Assembly (NCBI GenBank): GCA_045654885.1
Contig: JAZOOF010000056.1
Coordinates: forward strand, 1 to 59,447
Direction of reading: 5' to 3'
DNA length: 59,447 bases
DNA from: HGM04593 sp045654885
GTDB taxonomy: Bacteria; Bacteroidota; Bacteroidia; Bacteroidales; Bacteroidaceae
The notes under the pieces were generated by a model. That model was not told the DNA's origin, ran no database searches, and saw only the letters and a list, made by a program, of their open reading frames with translations. A program made the translations under genes and the position numbers. Position 1 is the stretch's first letter; every line of letters begins with the position of its first letter. Positions 16,721 through 25,065 of this stretch are shown piece by piece.

Positions 16721-17548
16721 ATGATAGTAGGCGTAGTAGGTTTAGGACTTATTGGAGGCTCGGCAGCTAAGGCATTCAAGGCTGCCGGGCATACCATATA
16801 TGCCTATGACATAAACGAGAGTGTCACCGGTTTTGCACGCCTGGAAGGTGTTGTCGATGAGGAATTGTCCACAGCCAATATTGCTGCATGCGCTCTGCTG
16901 TTGTTGACTGCAACACCAAATGCCTCTGCCGGTTACATCGAAAAGAGTGCCGAGCATATATCTCCCGATACCGTCGTTATCGACTTTTGCGGAACAAAAG
17001 AGATGATATGCTCTCTTGGATTTGCTCTTGCAAAGAAGTATGGCTTTACCTTCATTGGAGGGCATCCTATGGCAGGTCTTCAATTTTCGGGCTATAAATA
17101 TTCAAAGCCAACACTTTTCAACGGAGCTTCGTTTATTCTTGTGCCACCTGTACACGATGATATAGTTTTGCTCGACCGCGTGAAACAGCTTCTTTTGCCA
17201 TTGGGGTTTAAGAAATTCGTTGTTACTACTGCCTGTCACCACGACAAGATGATTGCATATACATCGCAAATGTGTCATGTGGTTTCAAATGCTTTCATCA
17301 AAAGCCCTACAGCAAAGCAGCATAAAGGATATAGTGCAGGCAGTTTCCGCGATTTTACAAGAGTTTCGCGCCTGAACGAGGCCATGTGGACAGAACTGTT
17401 CCTTGCGAACAAAGAACATCTCCTCTCGGAACTCGACCTGCTCATAACTTCTCTTGGCGAGTATCGTGATGCTATTGTAGCTGATGATGCCGATACTTTG
17501 CAGCGTTTGTTGCGCGATGGCAGAATTGCCAAAGAGGAAACAGAATAA
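16721..17548 (+). CDS. tyrA: Prephenate dehydrogenase
   Basis: A 275-residue NAD(P)-dependent enzyme that oxidatively decarboxylates prephenate to 4-hydroxyphenylpyruvate, the tyrosine precursor. The N-terminal Rossmann motif is VGVVGLGLIGGSAAKAF. VIDFCGTKEMI and GGHPMAGLQFSG contain the catalytic His region, and the helical C-terminal half carries SQMCHVVSNAF. There is no ACT domain, so feedback by tyrosine would have to act elsewhere, for example on DAHP synthase. It sits between aroF and aroB with gaps of 6 and 9 bp. Confidence 0.93.
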   Translation: MIVGVVGLGLIGGSAAKAFKAAGHTIYAYDINESVTGFARLEGVVDEELSTANIAACALLLLTATPNASAGYIEKSAEHISPDTVVIDFCGTKEMICSLGFALAKKYGFTFIGGHPMAGLQFSGYKYSKPTLFNGASFILVPPVHDDIVLLDRVKQLLLPLGFKKFVVTTACHHDKMIAYTSQMCHVVSNAFIKSPTAKQHKGYSAGSFRDFTRVSRLNEAMWTELFLANKEHLLSELDLLITSLGEYRDAIVADDADTLQRLLRDGRIAKEETE

Positions 17549-17557
17549 CAGATTATT

Positions 17558-18604
17558 ATGCAATATAAGACTATAAATGTCAGCGCGTCGCGCTGTTACG
17601 ATATACACATCGGACGAGGATTGCTTGCCAAACTCGGTGACTTTATCCGCCCGTTGCTCAGCGAGTGTCGTTTAGCTGTACTTACCGACAGTAATGTCGA
17701 TGCTCTCTATGGCAATGTTATAGTTGAGCACCTTGCAAGTGCCGGGTATGATGTATGCAAATATGTGATACCTGCAGGTGAGGCATCGAAATGTGCAACG
17801 AATCTGCTCGCTTTCTTGAATTTTCTTGCGCAGGAGCAGATAACACGCAGTGATGCTGTAGTTGCATTCGGCGGTGGAGTGGTGGGAGACCTCGGTGGTC
17901 TGTCGGCATCGCTCTATCTGCGTGGTATAAAGTATGTACAGGTTCCTACAACTCTCCTGGCAGCTGTCGACAGCTCGGTGGGTGGGAAAACCGCCATTGA
18001 TATTCCGGCAGGCAAGAACCTTGTCGGCAGTTTCTATCAGCCGGTGCTTGTATGTTGCGATACCGCGCTAATGGATACCCTGCCAACGGAAATTTACCGC
18101 GATGGATGTGCCGAGGTCATCAAGTACGGCATGATACTGGATGCGGCGCTCTACGAGACACTGCACACCCTGCCTTTCGACCGAGAGGCGGTTGTAGCGC
18201 GTTGCGTGGAGATAAAGCGCGATGTTGTGCAGCAGGATGAGTTCGACAACGGAGTGCGCGGGTTGCTTAACTTCGGTCACACATTCGGCCATGCCATTGA
18301 AAAGTTGAGCGACTTTGGTGTTTCGCATGGCGAGGCTGTGGCAAAGGGGATGGTAATTGCTGCAAGGATTGCGCCGTTGTGCGGTCTATGCAATGTGGCC
18401 GAGGAACTGGAGACCCTACTTGTGCAGTATGGTTTTGACACAGCCTGCCCTTATGCGGCAAACGAGATATATGATGCGCTGCTCACGGACAAGAAACGTC
18501 GTGGCGGCAAAATATCAGTGGTTCTGCCCCGCGCTGTAGGTGACTGCATGCTTTACGATATGGCGGTAGAGGATTTGAAGGAGCTGCTGCAGAGAGTGAT
18601 ATGA
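17558..18604 (+). CDS. aroB: 3-dehydroquinate synthase
   Basis: Second shikimate-pathway enzyme. It converts DAHP to 3-dehydroquinate using NAD and a divalent metal. Visible motifs are AFGGGVVGDLGG (NAD), QVPTTLLAAVDSSVGGKTAID, the metal-binding NFGHTFGHAIE and KRRGGKI. Length is 348 residues, as expected. It follows tyrA by 9 bp. A palindromic repeat lies in the 132-bp gap before aroA. Confidence 0.96.
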   Translation: MQYKTINVSASRCYDIHIGRGLLAKLGDFIRPLLSECRLAVLTDSNVDALYGNVIVEHLASAGYDVCKYVIPAGEASKCATNLLAFLNFLAQEQITRSDAVVAFGGGVVGDLGGLSASLYLRGIKYVQVPTTLLAAVDSSVGGKTAIDIPAGKNLVGSFYQPVLVCCDTALMDTLPTEIYRDGCAEVIKYGMILDAALYETLHTLPFDREAVVARCVEIKRDVVQQDEFDNGVRGLLNFGHTFGHAIEKLSDFGVSHGEAVAKGMVIAARIAPLCGLCNVAEELETLLVQYGFDTACPYAANEIYDALLTDKKRRGGKISVVLPRAVGDCMLYDMAVEDLKELLQRVI

Positions 18605-18632
18605 ATAGAATACTTCCTATCATCATTGATAT

Positions 18633-18701
18633 GTCATCCTGAACGTATGTGAAGGATCTTATAGTATCATTTATGAGATTTTTCGCTTTGCTCAAAATGA
18701 C
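18633..18701. repeat. Palindromic intergenic repeat, copy 1
   Basis: Imperfect inverted repeat with arms starting GTCATCCTGAACGTATGTGA and ending CGCTTTGCTCAAAATGAC. It occupies the gap between aroB and aroA. The pattern recurs at 20003-20080 and 27396-27464 and in part at the right edge. The folded RNA would form a long hairpin that could weaken read-through or protect 3' ends. Confidence 0.7.
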
Positions 18702-18736
18702 AAAAATGTGTTGGGGAATGAATATGAATTTAATAT

Positions 18737-19993
18737 ATGGAAATAAAAGTTCACGGAACATTACAGGGCTGCGTTACACCGCCGCCGTCGAAATCACAGG
18801 CGCACAGGTTACTCATATGTGCCGCGCTTGGCTGTGAGCCATGCCGCATTGTGTGTGGTGCCGTGAACGACGATATAATGGCAACAATGCGTTGCCTCAA
18901 TGCATTGGGTGCAGAAATAGCCTATTCATCGGGTGTTTTTGATGTAGCACCCGTGAATGTGGTAAAGGGTGGAACACTCGACTGTGGCGAGAGTGGCTCC
19001 ACTTTACGTTTTCTTGTATCGGTTGCTGCTGTGCTTGGTGCCGATGCAACCTTTGTGGGAGCAGGCAAACTGCCGCAGCGCCCTATGGCTGCGCTGCTCG
19101 ATGCTCTTGCACCGCACGGTGTCACATTCACCCGTCACACTGCCGATGAACTGCCATTGACATGCAACGGCACTCTCCGTGGCGGCAGATACAGTTTGCC
19201 GGGCAACATATCGTCGCAATACCTCACGGGCCTGCTTTTTGCCTTGCCATTGGCGGCCGAGGATAGCGAGATTGAGGTTACCGACGGGCTTACAAGTGCC
19301 TCGTATGTTACAATGACACTCGATGCGCTGCGCATTGCAGGCATTGAGTTGGAGCAACGCGGCAACATATACAGGATAAAGGGCAACCAGCAATACCGCA
19401 TGCCACAGCGCGTGGTTGTGGAGGGCGACTGGTCGTCGGCAGCCTTTTGGGTTGTGGCGGGTGTTACAGGCAAGCGCCCTGTCACCGTGTGCGGCATGAA
19501 CAACGACTCATTGCAGGGCGACAGCTACATCGTTGACCATCTGCGTTCAATGGGTGCTTTCATCGAGTGCAACGATAGTGGAGTGGTGGCAATGCCGTCG
19601 CACCTGTTCGGTACTGAGCTCGACTGCACCGACACTCCCGACCTTGTTCCGGTGCTTGCCGTGGCGGCAGCTGTGGCGCAGGGAACAACAGTCTTTACAG
19701 GTGTTGGCCGTCTGCGCTACAAGGAGAGCGACCGCCTGGCGGCTGTCAAGGATTTGCTTGCAGCATTCGGGATAGCATCTCAAATAGGTGAGGATACATT
19801 CACCGTCTATGGCGGTGAGCCTGTGGCGACTGCGCCGGTTGACAGTTACAATGACCATCGCATAGCAATGTCGGCAGCCGTGATGGCATCCGTAGCAAAC
19901 GGGGTAACCACAATAAAGGGGCACACCTGTGTGGCAAAGTCCTATCCGACCTTTTTCGATGACTTTGCAATGCTTGGAGGAGCGGTGGAGTAA
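18737..19993 (+). CDS. aroA: 3-phosphoshikimate 1-carboxyvinyltransferase (EPSP synthase)
   Basis: Joins shikimate 3-phosphate and PEP to EPSP. A 418-residue protein with the two-domain fold. PPSKSQAHR near residue 17 binds phosphate, GESGSTLRFL and GKLPQRPMAALLDAL are the central motifs, and YKESDRLAAVKDLL and YNDHRIAMSAAV lie in the C-terminal half. The phosphate loop has Ala where Ser is usual (SQAHR for SxSxR), a tolerated variation. It stands between two palindromic repeats, so its coupling to aroB and pheA may be loose. Confidence 0.95.
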   Translation: MEIKVHGTLQGCVTPPPSKSQAHRLLICAALGCEPCRIVCGAVNDDIMATMRCLNALGAEIAYSSGVFDVAPVNVVKGGTLDCGESGSTLRFLVSVAAVLGADATFVGAGKLPQRPMAALLDALAPHGVTFTRHTADELPLTCNGTLRGGRYSLPGNISSQYLTGLLFALPLAAEDSEIEVTDGLTSASYVTMTLDALRIAGIELEQRGNIYRIKGNQQYRMPQRVVVEGDWSSAAFWVVAGVTGKRPVTVCGMNNDSLQGDSYIVDHLRSMGAFIECNDSGVVAMPSHLFGTELDCTDTPDLVPVLAVAAAVAQGTTVFTGVGRLRYKESDRLAAVKDLLAAFGIASQIGEDTFTVYGGEPVATAPVDSYNDHRIAMSAAVMASVANGVTTIKGHTCVAKSYPTFFDDFAMLGGAVE

Positions 19994-20002
19994 TGCTTAT
20001 TT

Positions 20003-20080
20003 GTCATTCCGAACCGTAGGGAGGAATCTTCTACCGAATCGTTTTTGAGATCCCTCGTCGCTCCGCTCTGTCGGGATGAC
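20003..20080. repeat. Palindromic intergenic repeat, copy 2
   Basis: Arms begin GTCATTCCGAACCGTAGGGA and end CTCTGTCGGGATGAC. It lies 9 bp past the aroA stop, in the gap before pheA. A 20-base part (20055-20074) recurs in reverse orientation at 59292-59311 with a single mismatch, which links this copy to the right-edge element. Confidence 0.7.
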
Positions 20081-20128
20081 ATTAACGCTATTTGTAATAA
20101 AGGAAATAAATATAAAAAACAACATAAT

Positions 20129-21271
20129 ATGGATTTGGAAAAACTACGTAAGGAAATAGATGAGATAGATTCTCAGATGTGTGACCTCTTCGCACGCCGT
20201 ATGCAGGTTGTATCAGGCATAGGCAAATACAAAAAAGAGAATAATCTGCCTGTGTATCACCCGTCACGTGCACGTGCAGTGTTGCAGAATGTGTCAAAGC
20301 GTCTCGGTCCTGAATTCGAGGGTTACGGACGTACCTTGTACCGTACAATCTTCGACCTTAGCGAATCGTACGAGACACGTATGCTTTCCGAGGGTAGCGA
20401 GTTCTTCAACTACTTCAAGGATATTGCGTCAGTGCCTCCACAGCCATTCCCAAAACGCGCATCAGTTGGTTGTGCCGGTTGCGAAGGTTCATATGCACAC
20501 CTCGCTTCGGAGCGTCTTTTCGACCTTCCTGAAATCATGTATATGAGCAACTTTGAGGGTGTCTTCAAGGCTGTCAACAGCGGACTGTGCGAATTCGGTG
20601 TTCTTCCAATAGAGAACTCTCTTGCAGGTTCGGTAAACGCCATATACGATTTGCTTTCAGAATATAATGTAAGCATCGTACGTTCAGTGCGCCTGAAAGT
20701 CGATCATGCAATACTTGCGCTTCCCGGAACAAAGCTCGAGGATATTCGTGAGATATACTCACACCAGCAGGCTATCAATCAATGCTCTGAATTCCTCTCT
20801 TCATTGAAGAATGTGCGTGTAATCGCATGCGAGAACACAGCTGAGGCTGCGCGCATGGTTGCTCAGAGCGGAGACCCTACAAAGGCATCGCTCTCTTCGC
20901 GCCTCTGTGCCGAACTTTATCAGCTTCAAGTTCTAAAATCTGCAATCCAGAACCGCGACAACAACTACACTCGTTTCATATGCATAGCAAAAGAGCCTAA
21001 AATATATTCGGGTGCCGACCGCACAAGTATAATGATAAATATCCCTAACCGACCCGGAACACTCTTCCGTATCATGTCGCGCTTCAATGCAACCGGTGTA
21101 AACCTTGTGAAGCTCGAGAGCCGTCAGATTCCAGAGCGCGAATTTGAGTACCGTTTCTATTTCGATATTGAGGCTTCTGTATATAGCGAAGAGTTCCTCT
21201 CTCTTATGTGCGAGCTTCATGAGTGTGGGGAGCAGTTTAGGTATTTTGGTACTTATGCCGAAATAATATAA
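20129..21271 (+). CDS. pheA: Bifunctional chorismate mutase / prephenate dehydratase
   Basis: A 380-residue P-protein that turns chorismate into prephenate and then phenylpyruvate. Residues about 1-85 form an AroQ-type chorismate mutase (LRKEIDEIDSQMCDLFARRM). About 110-280 is prephenate dehydratase, with GCEGSYAHLA, GVLPIENSLAGSV and NYTRF. The end is an ACT domain (IPNRPGTLFRIMSRF, LVKLESRQ) for phenylalanine feedback. The start at 20129 (MDLEKL) places the mutase helix correctly; an upstream ATG at 20045 lies in the repeat and is unlikely. In the gap 19994-20128 I see only the repeat. A large palindrome begins right at its stop. Confidence 0.94.
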   Translation: MDLEKLRKEIDEIDSQMCDLFARRMQVVSGIGKYKKENNLPVYHPSRARAVLQNVSKRLGPEFEGYGRTLYRTIFDLSESYETRMLSEGSEFFNYFKDIASVPPQPFPKRASVGCAGCEGSYAHLASERLFDLPEIMYMSNFEGVFKAVNSGLCEFGVLPIENSLAGSVNAIYDLLSEYNVSIVRSVRLKVDHAILALPGTKLEDIREIYSHQQAINQCSEFLSSLKNVRVIACENTAEAARMVAQSGDPTKASLSSRLCAELYQLQVLKSAIQNRDNNYTRFICIAKEPKIYSGADRTSIMINIPNRPGTLFRIMSRFNATGVNLVKLESRQIPEREFEYRFYFDIEASVYSEEFLSLMCELHECGEQFRYFGTYAEII

Positions 21272-21396
21272 AATTGTTGCCTAAAACGGCGATTATTGCG
21301 TTGTTATGTCTGTTGTATAATCCTCATTTACTTCAAGTAAACTCCGGTTCTCCAACAGACATACGCCTTATCCTCGCCGTTTTATGCTAACAATTT
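21272..21396. repeat. Large imperfect palindrome with inner hairpin
   Basis: Left arm 21272-21315 and right arm 21353-21396 are reverse complements at roughly three quarters of positions. The outer blocks are AAATTGTT and TAAAACGGCGA, and the inner block is TATGTCTGTTG, with a mismatched centre. The 37-base loop holds a second inverted repeat, TTTACTT-C-AAGTAAA. It fills most of the 170-bp gap between pheA and the TonB-domain gene. It could be a structured RNA, a terminator or a miniature mobile element; the sequence alone does not decide. Confidence 0.75.
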
Positions 21397-21441
21397 CGTA
21401 TTGGAATATTGGCGATAACTGCGTTTTGCTTGATTTTGTAT

Positions 21442-21870
21442 ATGAAAAAGGTTATTTTTTTGTTCAGTTTTTTGCTTTTTGCGTTAAATGTACAGGCGCA
21501 AATTGCTACAGAAAAGAATAATGCTACTGACTGTGTAACAACAGATGAGGTTTTTGATTTTCAAAAGGTTGATAAAAAGCCGAAATTCCCTGGCGGAATG
21601 ACCTCATTGCAGAGTTATATAAATAGGAGTCTTAAATATCCACAGGTATCTCGTGAAAAAAACTCGCAAGGTCGTGTAATAGTACGTTTTATTATAGATA
21701 GTAATGGAACTGTTATAAGCCCTCAGGTGATTAGAAGCTCAGGTGATTTCTATCTTGATATGGAGGCTATTCGTGTTATAGAATCTATGCCCAAATGGAA
21801 ACCGGGCAAGCATAAAGGAAAACCTGTACGCGTATATTTTACAATGCCTATAGTGTTTAGCTTAAAGTAA
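21442..21870 (+). CDS. Exported TonB C-terminal domain protein
   Basis: A 142-residue protein with a cleavable-looking signal peptide (MKKVIFLFSFLLFALNVQAQ) followed directly by a TonB C-terminal domain (about 50-140: YPQVSREKNSQGRVIVRFII, then AIRVIESMPKWKPGK). True TonB needs a membrane anchor and ExbB/ExbD. Here the signal seems cleavable and the proline-rich spacer is missing, so it may not energise transport. Such short proteins are common in Bacteroidota and their role is unclear. The start at 21442 gives the signal peptide; an upstream start at 21409 would not. aroQ follows after 3 bp. Confidence 0.75.
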   Translation: MKKVIFLFSFLLFALNVQAQIATEKNNATDCVTTDEVFDFQKVDKKPKFPGGMTSLQSYINRSLKYPQVSREKNSQGRVIVRFIIDSNGTVISPQVIRSSGDFYLDMEAIRVIESMPKWKPGKHKGKPVRVYFTMPIVFSLK

Positions 21871-21873
21871 TTT

Positions 21874-22302
21874 ATGAAAAAGATATTAGTTATAAACGGT
21901 CCTAACCTCAATCTTTTGGGATTGCGTGAGCCTGCGCTCTACGGCGCGCAGAATTTTGAGGCATTGCAGGCTTTCATACGTTCGTCTGCCAAGGCTCTCG
22001 GGCTTGATGTGGAGTTGTTCCAGTCGAACCACGAGGGTGTGATTGTAGATAAGATTCAGGCTGCATACGGTGTGTTCGACGGTATATTGATTAATCCTGC
22101 GGCATACACCCACACGAGTGTGGCTATTCTCGATGCTCTCAAGGCGGTGGCTCTGCCAACGGCAGAGGTGCATCTTACCGATATTTCCACACGCGAGGAG
22201 TTCCGCAAGTTCTCCTTTGTATCGCTCTATGCACAGAAGACCATCTGCGGCAAGGGCTTTGATGGTTACAGGGAGGGATTGGAGTATTTGGCAAGTTTGT
22301 AG
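21874..22302 (+). CDS. aroQ: Type II 3-dehydroquinate dehydratase
   Basis: Third shikimate-pathway enzyme. It dehydrates 3-dehydroquinate to 3-dehydroshikimate through an enolate, as a dodecamer. A 142-residue protein with the family start INGPNLNLLGLREPALYG (catalytic Tyr in the lid), NPAAYTHTS and EVHLTDISTREEFRKFS. Most members have the pattern EVHxSN; the LTD seen here is a small departure next to the active site. Gaps are 3 bp upstream and 1 bp downstream, so it is tied to the TonB-domain and transporter genes. Confidence 0.94.
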   Translation: MKKILVINGPNLNLLGLREPALYGAQNFEALQAFIRSSAKALGLDVELFQSNHEGVIVDKIQAAYGVFDGILINPAAYTHTSVAILDALKAVALPTAEVHLTDISTREEFRKFSFVSLYAQKTICGKGFDGYREGLEYLASL

Positions 22303-22303
22303 A

Positions 22304-23266
22304 ATGAATGCACGGTTTCATAAGTTTTTGCGTGACTGGTCGCTGCCTATTGCTATGGGTGGCGGTGTGCTCATGTATCTGCTCTACACCAATATCCCGC
22401 TGTTCGATGGTACCCATGATTTTGTGTCGTCGCTGCTTGCTGTCGTTCAGCCGGGGTTAATCTTTGCCATGCTCTTTGTCACCTTCTGCAAGGTAAGGAT
22501 AAAGGAACTCAAACCCTCAAAATGGCACTTCCGGCTGCTTGCATTCCAGTTGTTGTCGTTCATTGCAATATCCCTTACCATTGCTTTTGTACCGCGCATG
22601 CCGGTGACTGTTCGAGTGTTGCTTGAGGCGGCGATGATGTGTCTGCTATGCCCCACGGCAACAGCGGCTGCTGTAATTACAGCCCGCCTGGGCGGCAATT
22701 CAGCTTCGCTAATTTCGTATACAATGCAGATAAACATTGCCGTGGCACTTGTTGCTCCATTGTTCCTTGCAATGTCGCACCCCGTGGAGGGAATGTCGCT
22801 TGCAACATCATTCATACTCATCATGGGCAAGGTGTTCCCGCTGTTGCTGCTGCCGCTGCTGTGTGCCGAACTGTTACGTAAAATATTGCCGGGAGTGCAT
22901 AAACTGCTTGTTACCAAAGGACGCAATCTGCCATTCTATCTGTGGCTTGTGGCTCTGTCGCTTGCCATTGCAATGACAACACGTGCCATTGCTCACAGCA
23001 GTCTTTCCGTCTGGGTTATGGCGGGTATTGCGTTGGTGTCGCTTGTGTGCTGTATTTTGCAGTTTGCCTTTGGGCGATACGTAGGCCGCCGTAATGGCGA
23101 GGTTATTGCCGGCGGGCAGTCACTGGGGCAAAAGAACACGGTATTTGCCATTTGGTTTGCATGTACTTTCCTCACTCCTGTCACCGCTATCGCCGGCGGT
23201 TTCTATTCGTTGTGGCATAATCTGGTGAATACGTGGCAACTTTATAAACATAATCACAAGAAATAA
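22304..23266 (+). CDS. Sodium/bile acid symporter (SBF)-like membrane transporter
   Basis: A 320-residue inner-membrane protein with about ten hydrophobic segments. Residue patterns CPTATAAAVITARLGGN and GQSLGQKNTVFAIWFACTFLTPVTAIAGGFYSLWHN fit the bile acid/sodium symporter superfamily and its bacterial relatives. The substrate cannot be read from sequence, and organic anions or sulfonates are typical for the superfamily. The start at 22304 is 1 bp after the aroQ stop; a longer frame starting inside aroQ is not plausible. It is followed after 2 bp by a PAP2 phosphatase gene. Confidence 0.75.
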   Translation: MNARFHKFLRDWSLPIAMGGGVLMYLLYTNIPLFDGTHDFVSSLLAVVQPGLIFAMLFVTFCKVRIKELKPSKWHFRLLAFQLLSFIAISLTIAFVPRMPVTVRVLLEAAMMCLLCPTATAAAVITARLGGNSASLISYTMQINIAVALVAPLFLAMSHPVEGMSLATSFILIMGKVFPLLLLPLLCAELLRKILPGVHKLLVTKGRNLPFYLWLVALSLAIAMTTRAIAHSSLSVWVMAGIALVSLVCCILQFAFGRYVGRRNGEVIAGGQSLGQKNTVFAIWFACTFLTPVTAIAGGFYSLWHNLVNTWQLYKHNHKK

Positions 23267-23268
23267 AT

Positions 23269-24030
23269 ATGAAGACAAGAATACTCCTATTCTTATGTAT
23301 TTTCAGTATTATAGCATTAAATGTGAAAGCTGAAGACGGAAAACTGAAAACTTGTGCTGATAGTACAAAAGTAAAAAGTGAAGCGCCCGTAACAATTGAG
23401 GTCACAAATAAACAGTATAACCTCAACTATGCCCATCACTCCTTCTGTGTGGCATTACCTGTGGCAGCCGTGGGTTTTGCTTTGATGCCTGCCGATAAGC
23501 ACATTGCCGATGGTGTGCAGACGAAACTCCTTGGTTTTGAGGCAAAGTTCGATGACTATCTGCAATACGCTCCATGGGCTGCGCACTTTGCTATGGGCGC
23601 GTGTGGTGTGAAGGGTGTGAGCAAGAACCGTTGGCAGGTTTTGACAGCTGATGCCATGGCTGCTGTGATGATGGCTGCAACGGTAAAGGGCTTGAAAATA
23701 TGCGTTAACCGCACCCGCCCGAACGGCGAGGAGGAGAGCTTCCCATCGGGGCACACGGCAAAGGCCTTTATGGGTGCCACGCTGCTTGCGCATGAATATG
23801 GCAGCCGCAGCATTTGGATTCCCATTGCCGGTTACACTGCGGCAACAGCCACGGGCGTTATGCGAGTGCTCAACAACCGTCACTATTTGAGCGACGTGGT
23901 CGTTGGTGCCGCAGTGGGTATTCTCACAGCCGAACTTGCCTACTGGGCTACCGATGCAATCTTTAAAGACAGGAAGGTCTTCAAGTCGCATTATAATGTG
24001 AATGCCGATTATATAATAAGGAACTATTGA
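23269..24030 (+). CDS. Exported PAP2-type phosphatase
   Basis: A 253-residue protein with a signal peptide (to about residue 20). The type 2 phosphatidic acid phosphatase motifs appear in order: KICVNRTRP, SFPSGHTAKA and RVLNNRHYLSDVVVG. In this superfamily the His of the second and third motifs form and break a phospho-His. Possible substrates are undecaprenyl pyrophosphate, phosphatidylglycerophosphate or lipid A phosphates; the sequence does not tell which. Residues about 21-35 (EDGKLKTCADSTKVKSE) read like a translated intergenic repeat. It belongs to the tight run from the TonB-domain gene to the HUH protein. Confidence 0.85.
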   Translation: MKTRILLFLCIFSIIALNVKAEDGKLKTCADSTKVKSEAPVTIEVTNKQYNLNYAHHSFCVALPVAAVGFALMPADKHIADGVQTKLLGFEAKFDDYLQYAPWAAHFAMGACGVKGVSKNRWQVLTADAMAAVMMAATVKGLKICVNRTRPNGEEESFPSGHTAKAFMGATLLAHEYGSRSIWIPIAGYTAATATGVMRVLNNRHYLSDVVVGAAVGILTAELAYWATDAIFKDRKVFKSHYNVNADYIIRNY

Positions 24031-24039
24031 TAATTCCAA

Positions 24040-25050
24040 ATGACTCCTGAACAGTTGGCAAAAAGATTGCACTTTGCCGGCAAAGCTGTGCCTTCGATGA
24101 CACGTCGCCGCGAGGGTCATGATTATTTGGGACGGCGCATGTACCTAATAACAATGACAGTTGAGGGACGACGTCCTCTGCTCGGTGCAGTTGTTGGCAA
24201 CCCGAATGTCGGGCATGGCTCCCCGGAAGCTCCGCGCATGGAACTTTCGCAACTTGGTAAGGCTGTGGAGAAATGTTGGATGGAGATAAGTGAGCACTAC
24301 CCCCAAGTAGAGGTGCTGGCACTTCAATTGATGCCCGACCATTTGCACGGCATCATTTTTGTAAAGGAGAAGATGCCGCAACATCTTGGGCAGGTAATCA
24401 AAGGTTTTAAAATTGCAACAAACAGGGTCTATAGGCAGGTTTGCTCTGCTGCGATACTATCGCAGCCTACTGTACCAAACCGCAAGCAGGGAATGCTGTG
24501 GAGCATTGGTTACACCGATGGAATACTTGACCGCCGTGGACAGCTCGACAATTGGCTGAAATATTTGCGTGATAATCCCCGTCGTTTGCTCACGAAACGT
24601 CTTTGCCCGGAGTTCTTCCGGGTGCAGCGCAACATAAAAGTTGGGGAGTTTGAGTTCTCGGCCATTGGTAACCGTTTTTTGTTGTCGCACCCTTTTCGTT
24701 TGCAGGTCCAATGTTCGCGTAGTTTAAGTGAGGAGCAGATTGAGATGCGAAAGCGTTTCTTCCTGGAGAAGGCTCGTTGCGGGGCAGTCCTTGTGTCACC
24801 AAGTATTTCGCCAGGCGAAAAGGCTGTTATGCGTGCTGCCTTTGATGCCGGCTTCCCGCTAATTATTTTGCAAGAGAATGGCTTTACCGAAATGACAAAG
24901 CCTGCCGGTAGTCGCTTCGATGCATGTGCCGAGGGACGCCTGTTGATTCTCTCGCCATGGGAGCACCATAACCAACGCATGAATATAAGTCGTGGGCAAT
25001 GCCTTTCGCTTAACGAGATGGCAAGGTGTGTTTGCCAACCTGCTGAATAG
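24040..25050 (+). CDS. HUH (Y1) transposase-like protein with Rossmann-like C-terminal domain
   Basis: A 336-residue protein. Residues about 30-190 resemble the IS200-like Y1 transposase/RAYT fold: the HUH motif HLH at 101-103 (in LMPDHLHGIIFV) and a helix LKYLRDNPRR with candidate nucleophile Tyr175. Family members are usually 150-200 residues. The extra part (about 220-330: VLVSPSISPGEKAVMRAAFD, PLIILQENG, EGRLLILSPW) looks like a DprA/SLOG-type nucleotide- or ssDNA-binding fold (inference). It lies 9 bp behind the PAP2 gene with no IS ends around it, so it looks like a domesticated gene. A 14-bp perfect hairpin follows. Confidence 0.7.
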   Translation: MTPEQLAKRLHFAGKAVPSMTRRREGHDYLGRRMYLITMTVEGRRPLLGAVVGNPNVGHGSPEAPRMELSQLGKAVEKCWMEISEHYPQVEVLALQLMPDHLHGIIFVKEKMPQHLGQVIKGFKIATNRVYRQVCSAAILSQPTVPNRKQGMLWSIGYTDGILDRRGQLDNWLKYLRDNPRRLLTKRLCPEFFRVQRNIKVGEFEFSAIGNRFLLSHPFRLQVQCSRSLSEEQIEMRKRFFLEKARCGAVLVSPSISPGEKAVMRAAFDAGFPLIILQENGFTEMTKPAGSRFDACAEGRLLILSPWEHHNQRMNISRGQCLSLNEMARCVCQPAE

Positions 25051-25065
25051 TTTGTTGTATATGCT

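Noticed and set aside
22118..22303. Upstream extension of the SBF-like transporter into aroQ
   Set aside because: The extension is out of frame with aroQ and basic and Ser-rich, with no homology; the ATG at 22304 directly after the aroQ stop starts the first membrane helix.
23336..23351. 16-base identity between the PAP2 gene start and 44595-44610
   Set aside because: The shared sequence is a simple A-rich string; it may reflect a common intergenic repeat but is too short to claim a link.
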